Below are positions 4,992 through 9,424 of a stretch of 9,424 nt of DNA, in pieces. The position numbers were made by a program, and so were the translations under genes. Under the pieces are notes generated by a model. That model saw only the letters and a list, made by a program, of their open reading frames with translations, made no database searches and was not told the origin of the DNA. Position 1 is the first letter of the stretch; every line of letters starts with the position of its first letter. Source of the DNA: Trueperaceae bacterium (GTDB lineage: Bacteria > Deinococcota > Deinococci > Deinococcales > Trueperaceae). Location: positions 1-9,424 of the forward strand of contig PXAU01000233.1 in the NCBI GenBank assembly GCA_003567075.1, read 5' to 3'.

Positions 4992-6986
4992 ATGCTGAGC
5001 CTCGGCACGCTCGGCACCGCCGCTCTCACGCTGGCCCTGGCGCTGGCCGTCTACGCCGTCGTCGCCGGCGCGATCGGCGCCATCCGCCGCGACGCGCGGC
5101 TGCAGACCAGCGCCCGACTCACCGCGCTGGCGGTGTTCCTGGCCGTCACCACGGCCGTCATCGTGATGCAAGCGGCGCTGCTCACCGACGACTTCAGCGT
5201 CAAGTACGTGGCCGAGCAATCGCGCATCGAGTCGCCCATCTGGGTCAAGGTCGTCACGATGTGGGCCGCGCTGGAGGGCTCGGTGCTGCTGTGGGCCTGG
5301 CTGCTCACCGCCTACGCCGCGGTGCTCGCCGTCACCGCCCCCAACACCGTGCTGCGGCCCTGGTCGCTGGTGGTGATGCAGGTCGTGACGATCTTCTTCC
5401 TGTCGGTCGTCACCTTCGCCGCTAACCCCTTCATCGTGCTGGCCAACCCGCCGCTCGACGGACCCGGCGCCAACCCGCTCTTGCAGAACCACTGGATGAT
5501 GGCGGTCCACCCGGTGCTGATGTACTTGGGCTACGTGGGGCTCACCGTCCCCTTCGCCTTCGCCATGGCGGCGCTGATCACGCGCCGACCCGGTACCGAA
5601 TGGATGCGGCTCACGCGCCGCTGGACGCTGTTCGGCTGGGGCTTCCTCACCGTCGGCATCATCTCCGGCGGTTGGTGGAGCTACGAGGTCCTCGGCTGGG
5701 GCGGGTACTGGGCCTGGGACCCGGTCGAGAACGTCTCGATCATGCCGTGGTTCACCGCGACGGCGTTCCTGCACAGCATCCAGGTACAGGAGCGGCGGCG
5801 CATGCTCAAGGCCTGGAACCTGCTGCTGATCGTGCTGACCTTCGCGCTCACGCTGCTGGGCACCTTCCTCATCCGCTCCGGCGTGATCTCGTCGGTGCAC
5901 GCCTTCGGCGACGGTCCGGTGGGGCCGTTCTTCCTGGCGTTCTTCATCATCGTCACCCTGGTGAGCCTCTCGCTCGTGGTGTGGCGCTGGGACCAGGTGC
6001 GCGACCGCTCCGACCTCGACGCCGTGGTGAGCCGCGAGGGCGCCTTCATCGGCGTCAACGTGCTGTTCCTGGCCATGACCTTCGCGGTGCTGCTGGGCAC
6101 GGTGTTCCCGCTCTTCGTGGAGGCCACCACGGGCGCGCGCGTGACCGTCGGCGCGCCCTTCTTCGACGCCATCACGCTGCCCGTGTGGATGCTGGTGCTC
6201 TTGCTGATGGGCGTCGGCCCGCTGCTGCCATGGCGCCGCGCCGAGACCCAGACGCTGCGCAGCAACCTGACGTGGATGACCGGCGCGCTGATCCTGGCGC
6301 TGGTGCTGGGCTTCGTCTTCGGCGTGCGCAAGATCTACCCGCTCATCACCATCGGTTTGGTCGGCTGGAACCTCGCCAGCGCGGGTCTGCTGCTGGCCGG
6401 CGCGATCGTGCCGCGCGCCCGCATCACCGGCCGCTCGCTGGGCCAGGTGTTCACGCAGTACGCCTTCGAGCAGAAGCGCCGTTTCGGCTCGATGGTGGTG
6501 CACCTGGGCGTGGTCGTGATCGCGCTGGGCATCGCCGCCTCCGGCGGCTACCGGGTCGACCAGCAGATCCGCCTCCCCTACGGTGAACGCGTGGCCTTCC
6601 AGGGCTACGAGTTGCAGGCGCTGCGGCCCTTCTCGGAGCGGGTCCAGGGCCGAAACTCGGTCGGCGTCGAGGTGGCGGTCTTCCAGGGCGGCCGCGAGGT
6701 CACCGTACTCACCCCCCGCATCAACCGCTTCGGCACCAGCCAGATGACGGTACCGACGCCATCGGTGCGCTACACCGCCTCCCACGACCTCTACCTGGCG
6801 CTCGCCGGGGCGGTCGACCCGCAGCAGGACTTCGTCATCATCCGCGCGGTGCAGAGCCCGTTCGTCACCTGGATCTGGATCGGTGGCCTGATCATGGCCC
6901 TTGGGACCATCTACGCGATGTCGCCCGGGGACCGGCCATTGCGGCGCTCGGTGAGCGCGGAGGCGCCCGCCGGAGCGGAGACGTGA
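4992..6986 (+). CDS. ccmF: CcmF, heme lyase core of cytochrome c maturation
   Basis: A 664-residue polytopic membrane protein that takes heme from holo-CcmE and, with CcmH and CcmI, attaches it to the CXXCH of apocytochrome c. The WWD heme-binding domain is complete: GWGGYWAWDPVENVS (235-249). Conserved histidines sit at His173 (AVHPVLMYLG), His261 (FLHSIQ), His303 (SSVHAFG) and His504 (VVHLG). From memory these correspond to the two periplasmic and two transmembrane heme ligands of E. coli CcmF. About 14-15 hydrophobic spans are visible. A large outer domain runs from about 520 to 622, before a last span (623-643). Length is normal for the family. The ATG at 4992 follows the ccmE stop by 19 bases. 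No Shine-Dalgarno sequence is near it (the nearest GGAGG, 4956-4960, is about 31 bases away), and the GTG at 4969 is out of frame. Confidence 0.96.
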   Translation: MLSLGTLGTAALTLALALAVYAVVAGAIGAIRRDARLQTSARLTALAVFLAVTTAVIVMQAALLTDDFSVKYVAEQSRIESPIWVKVVTMWAALEGSVLLWAWLLTAYAAVLAVTAPNTVLRPWSLVVMQVVTIFFLSVVTFAANPFIVLANPPLDGPGANPLLQNHWMMAVHPVLMYLGYVGLTVPFAFAMAALITRRPGTEWMRLTRRWTLFGWGFLTVGIISGGWWSYEVLGWGGYWAWDPVENVSIMPWFTATAFLHSIQVQERRRMLKAWNLLLIVLTFALTLLGTFLIRSGVISSVHAFGDGPVGPFFLAFFIIVTLVSLSLVVWRWDQVRDRSDLDAVVSREGAFIGVNVLFLAMTFAVLLGTVFPLFVEATTGARVTVGAPFFDAITLPVWMLVLLLMGVGPLLPWRRAETQTLRSNLTWMTGALILALVLGFVFGVRKIYPLITIGLVGWNLASAGLLLAGAIVPRARITGRSLGQVFTQYAFEQKRRFGSMVVHLGVVVIALGIAASGGYRVDQQIRLPYGERVAFQGYELQALRPFSERVQGRNSVGVEVAVFQGGREVTVLTPRINRFGTSQMTVPTPSVRYTASHDLYLALAGAVDPQQDFVIIRAVQSPFVTWIWIGGLIMALGTIYAMSPGDRPLRRSVSAEAPAGAET

Positions 6987-7534
6987 GCGCTCGGCTACGG
7001 CGCTTGCTGCCCGTCGTGGCCGTCATGGCGGCCCTCTCGGGGCTGTTCGTGTTCGGGCTCCTGCGCGGCAACCCCGACCGCGACATCCCCTCGAACTTCC
7101 TGGGGCGCGAGGTACCGGACTTCGACCTGCCGGTGTACGAGCGCTTCGTGGCTGAGTACGGGCCGCGCCTGAGCCTCGCCGAGGTGCGCGGGCGCCCGAT
7201 GGTGATCAACTTCTGGGCCTCCTGGTGCGGCCCCTGCTACGACGAAGCGCCCCACCTGCAGCGCGCGCATGAACGCTACGGCGACGAGGTGCTGTTCATC
7301 GGCATCCAGACCCAGGACCGCGACGCCCGCGCCGCCGGGCGTGCCTTCATCGAGCGCTTCGGCCTCACCTTCCCCAACCTCTTCGACGGCGACAGCCGCG
7401 TCAGCATCGCCTACGGCCTGTTCGGGGTCCCCGAGACGTTCTTCGTGCACGCCGACGGCACGCTGCAACACAAGTACGCCGGCCCCGTGACCGAAGTGAT
7501 CCTGAGCGAGCAGATCGGGGCGCTGCGGCGATGA
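6983..7534 (+). CDS. ccmG: CcmG (DsbE), membrane-anchored thiol-disulfide oxidoreductase
   Basis: A 183-residue periplasmic thioredoxin-like protein that reduces the cysteines of apocytochrome c and/or CcmH, itself kept reduced by CcdA. An N-terminal anchor (about 8-28) is followed by VPDFDLPVY (44-52), a typical AhpC/TSA-like lead-in. The active site is FWASWCGPCYDEAP (77-90), with Cys82 and Cys85 and the family acidic residue Glu88. A cis-proline motif GVPETFF (148-154) with the PETF signature separates CcmG from generic thioredoxins. The gene starts with GTG overlapping the ccmF TGA by four bases; GGAG at 6972-6975 is 7 bases upstream. Length matches the family. Confidence 0.95.
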   Translation: MSARLRRLLPVVAVMAALSGLFVFGLLRGNPDRDIPSNFLGREVPDFDLPVYERFVAEYGPRLSLAEVRGRPMVINFWASWCGPCYDEAPHLQRAHERYGDEVLFIGIQTQDRDARAAGRAFIERFGLTFPNLFDGDSRVSIAYGLFGVPETFFVHADGTLQHKYAGPVTEVILSEQIGALRR

Positions 7535-8031
7535 GCGCTCTCGGTGTTCAGCGGCCGAGCGCGGTGCTCGTCGCGCTCGTGCTCGCGGCTCTCGTGCCGG
7601 TGCTGCTCGTCGGCAGCGCAGCCGCGCAGGACCGTGAGCTCGATCCGCGCGTGTTCGAGATCGGCCGTGAGCTGCGCTGCCCCACCTGCGTGGCCGAGTC
7701 CGTCTCGGAGTCGAACGCCGCCATCGCCCGCGAGATGCGCGCGCTGATCCAGGAGCAGCTCGACCAAGGGTCGAGCCGCACGGAGGTGCTGGCCTTCTTC
7801 CAGGAGCGCTACGGCGACTGGATCCTCTACAACCCGCCGATGCGGGGCCTGAACCTGATCGTGTGGGCCCTGCCCGTGGTGGTGGCCCTGCTGGCAGTAG
7901 CGTACGTGGCGCGGCTCCTGCGCCGCTGGCGCGCTGCCGCCGACACCGCCCCCGACGACGTCGACCCCGACGATCTCGACCGCGTCCGCGCCGAGCTGCA
8001 GGGCCCGCTCGGCGAGGGCGCGAGCCGCTGA
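7531..8031 (+). CDS. ccmH: CcmH, thioredox subunit of the heme lyase complex
   Basis: A 166-residue protein with an N-terminal signal or anchor (about 10-31, AAA before Q33) and the diagnostic LRCPTC motif (48-53). Cys50 and Cys53 form the redox pair that interacts with CcmG and apocytochrome c. The CVAESVSESNAAIAREMR run (53-70) and YGDWILYNPP (94-103) are the other conserved blocks of the three-helix bundle. A C-terminal membrane span (about 107-130) is followed by a basic patch (RLLRRWR) and an acidic tail rich in Asp. It is a stand-alone CcmH, unlike the E. coli fusion that carries a CcmI-like TPR domain. The start overlaps the ccmG stop as ATGA. Confidence 0.94.
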   Translation: MSALGVQRPSAVLVALVLAALVPVLLVGSAAAQDRELDPRVFEIGRELRCPTCVAESVSESNAAIAREMRALIQEQLDQGSSRTEVLAFFQERYGDWILYNPPMRGLNLIVWALPVVVALLAVAYVARLLRRWRAAADTAPDDVDPDDLDRVRAELQGPLGEGASR

Positions 8032-8039
8032 GGTTCTCC

Positions 8040-9424
8040 GTGCTGACCTTCGTGCTCATCGCGCTCCTCGTTCTCATCGCCGTGGCGTACGCCGCGGTAC
8101 CGCTGCTCGCCGCCCGCCAGGTCGATCCCCTCCCCGACGAGCGCGACCCCGAGTTGCTCGATCTGGAGGAGGAGCGCGCCTCGCTCTTCCGCGCCATTCG
8201 AGAACTGGACGCGCGCGACGACATGGCCGAGGCCCAACGCGCCACCCTGCGGGCACGCTACGAGGCCAAGGCCGCCAGCGTGCTGCGCGCCATCGACCAG
8301 CGGCAGGCGGAGCTCGCGGGCCGTCCGGCACCGGCACCTGCCGCCGGTCGCGGCAGTGGCTTGCCGTGGGGCACGCTCGGGCTGCTCGGGTTGATGATCG
8401 TCACGGCCGTCTCACTGGGGCCGTTCGTGCTGCCCCGCGTCGGCCAAGACGGTACCGTCACCACGTTCTTCGAGTCCGATCTACGCGCTGCCGAGGCGCT
8501 GCGCGACCTGCAGCGCGCGGCCGATCGCGACGGCAGCGTAGCCTCGCTCATGCGCCTGGCGGACGCCTACTGGACGCTGCAGGACGCGCGCGAGGCGGAA
8601 GCCACCTACCGTCGGGTCCTGCTCGTAGCGCACGACGCCACCGGCGACCCACCGGTCCTGGCCTACCAGCGCCTGGCGCTGCTCACCTTCGGCGACGATC
8701 CCGCCACGGCCCTGGAGTACCTCCTCGAGGCGCGGCGCATCGATCCCACCGACCCGGACACGCTCGTCGGCGTGGCCGAACTGTCGTTCCAACTCGGCGA
8801 TCTCGACACCGCCCGCGGGGCGTACGAGGCGTACCTCGAGACCCCCGATGGCCAGTTCGACGTGGACGCCGCCGCCCGCCTGCGGTTGATCGAAGGGCTG
8901 GGGCCGGTGCTGTCCGCGCTCGACGAGGAGCGCAACGCCACGACCCTCAACGCCCTGGCCGAGGTGCTGTGGGACGCCGGCATGATGGAGCAGGCGGTGG
9001 AGGTGTCGTTCGAGATCCTCACCGAGTACGATCCGCGCGACGCAGCGTCGCTCTCCCGCACGGGCCAGCTGATGTTCCTGCGTGGACGCTCGGACGACGC
9101 CATCGAACTGCTCGAGCGCGCCGCCCGTAGCGCTGGCTCGTTGCTGGCGCTCGAGCCGCAGGCCAGCCTGTTCCTGGGCAACGCCTACTTCAGCGAGGGC
9201 GACGACGAGGGCGCCATCCGCGCGTGGGACGCGCACGTCGAGCTGGTGGGCGAGGCCGCGGCAGGGCGCGTACCCGAGTTGATCCGCACGGCGCAGGCGC
9301 GCGCCGCTGACGCGGACATCGAGGTCGATGCCGCGGACCTTCCCGTGGACGAGCCTGACCTGCCCGTGGACGAGCCGACCGCTCCGCCGGCCTCCACCGA
9401 GCCGCCGACGCCCAGCAGCGCCGA
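8040..9424 (+). CDS. ccmI: CcmI, TPR apocytochrome c chaperone (3' end beyond the window)
   Basis: The frame is open from a GTG at 8040 to the window edge, 461 codons without a stop. CcmI binds the C-terminal helix of apocytochromes and delivers them to CcmF/CcmH. Layout matches the bipartite family: span 1 at 2-24; a cytoplasmic loop with an acidic, likely coiled-coil, heptad-like stretch (35-92), in which ELLDLEEERASLFRAIRELD (38-57) is typical of CcmI; span 2 at 110-132; then an outer TPR-rich region. TPR-like helix pairs include LMRLADAYWTLQDAREAEAT (170-189), ALEYLLEARRIDPTDPDTLV (224-243), LAEVLWDAGMMEQAVEVSFE (306-325) and LFLGNAYFSEGDDEGAIRAW (377-396). A Pro/Asp/Glu-rich tail follows, with a duplicated DLPVDEP (433-446). 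GAGG at 8030-8033, overlapping the ccmH stop, is 6 bases before the GTG and supports it. The exact end is not visible. Confidence 0.88.
   Translation, partial: MLTFVLIALLVLIAVAYAAVPLLAARQVDPLPDERDPELLDLEEERASLFRAIRELDARDDMAEAQRATLRARYEAKAASVLRAIDQRQAELAGRPAPAPAAGRGSGLPWGTLGLLGLMIVTAVSLGPFVLPRVGQDGTVTTFFESDLRAAEALRDLQRAADRDGSVASLMRLADAYWTLQDAREAEATYRRVLLVAHDATGDPPVLAYQRLALLTFGDDPATALEYLLEARRIDPTDPDTLVGVAELSFQLGDLDTARGAYEAYLETPDGQFDVDAAARLRLIEGLGPVLSALDEERNATTLNALAEVLWDAGMMEQAVEVSFEILTEYDPRDAASLSRTGQLMFLRGRSDDAIELLERAARSAGSLLALEPQASLFLGNAYFSEGDDEGAIRAWDAHVELVGEAAAGRVPELIRTAQARAADADIEVDAADLPVDEPDLPVDEPTAPPASTEPPTPSSA
9336..9377 (+). repeat. 21-base tandem duplication in the ccmI tail
   Basis: Two adjacent in-frame units, 9336-9356 and 9357-9377, each encode DLPVDEP. 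They differ at only two bases, both third codon positions (CTT/CTG for Leu and CCT/CCG for Pro), so the peptide is unchanged. This points to recent duplication by slippage in a low-complexity, probably disordered acidic tail. Whether more units follow after a gap cannot be seen. Confidence 0.8.

Noticed and set aside
4896..6785. 629-codon open frame on the minus strand opposite ccmF
   Set aside because: Its product is a His/Gln/Glu/Arg/Asp-rich low-complexity string, the usual antisense shadow of a hydrophobic gene in GC-rich DNA, and ccmF on the other strand is unmistakable.

Overview
The window is G+C-rich DNA (roughly 70% by eye) with strong G/C preference at third codon positions and frequent GTG starts. 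Its main content is a nearly complete System I (Ccm) cytochrome c maturation operon on the + strand: ccdA, ccmA, ccmB, ccmC, ccmD, ccmE, ccmF, ccmG, ccmH and most of ccmI. System I implies a bacterium with c-type cytochromes. The use of CcdA rather than DsbD, together with separate CcmH and CcmI, argues against an enteric gammaproteobacterium. Signal peptides ending in ALA-Q and the base composition would suit a Deinococcota (Trueperaceae-like) lineage, but other high-GC phyla cannot be excluded; this placement is weak.

Layout. Bases 1-49 (minus strand) hold what looks like the first 16 codons of a gene, possibly an ABC transporter ATPase. Bases 175-1197 (minus strand) encode a secreted NitT/TauT (SsuA/THI5-like) substrate-binding protein. 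Bases 1198-1487 are a divergent intergenic region with no gene; it contains a 13-base direct repeat spaced 41 bases start to start and a weak candidate -10 box. From 1488 to the window end the + strand is almost wall-to-wall ccm genes. Many junctions overlap by 4 bases (GTGA or ATGA), pointing to translational coupling. The largest internal gap is 74 bases between ccmB and ccmC. It holds a GC-rich hairpin and the clearest Shine-Dalgarno sequence of the operon. A 55-codon ccmD sits between ccmC and ccmE, overlapping both.

How the genes fit together (established for the families): CcmAB with CcmC and CcmD load heme onto the His of CcmE and release holo-CcmE. CcmF with CcmH and CcmI transfers that heme to apocytochrome c outside the membrane. 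CcdA passes electrons across the membrane to CcmG, which with CcmH keeps the CXXCH cysteines reduced. CcmI holds the apocytochrome through TPR repeats. The catalytic and heme-ligand residues are present in nearly every gene, so the pathway looks functional. No gene in the window encodes a CXXCH cytochrome substrate.

I see no CRISPR array, tRNA, rRNA, transposase or integrase. The known machinery accounts for the coding content. The items worth a second look are small: the repeat in the divergent region, the tryptophan-poor WWD motif of CcmC, the substituted Q-loop of CcmA, the ccmB-ccmC hairpin, uneven ribosome binding sites, and a 21-base tandem duplication in the ccmI tail.
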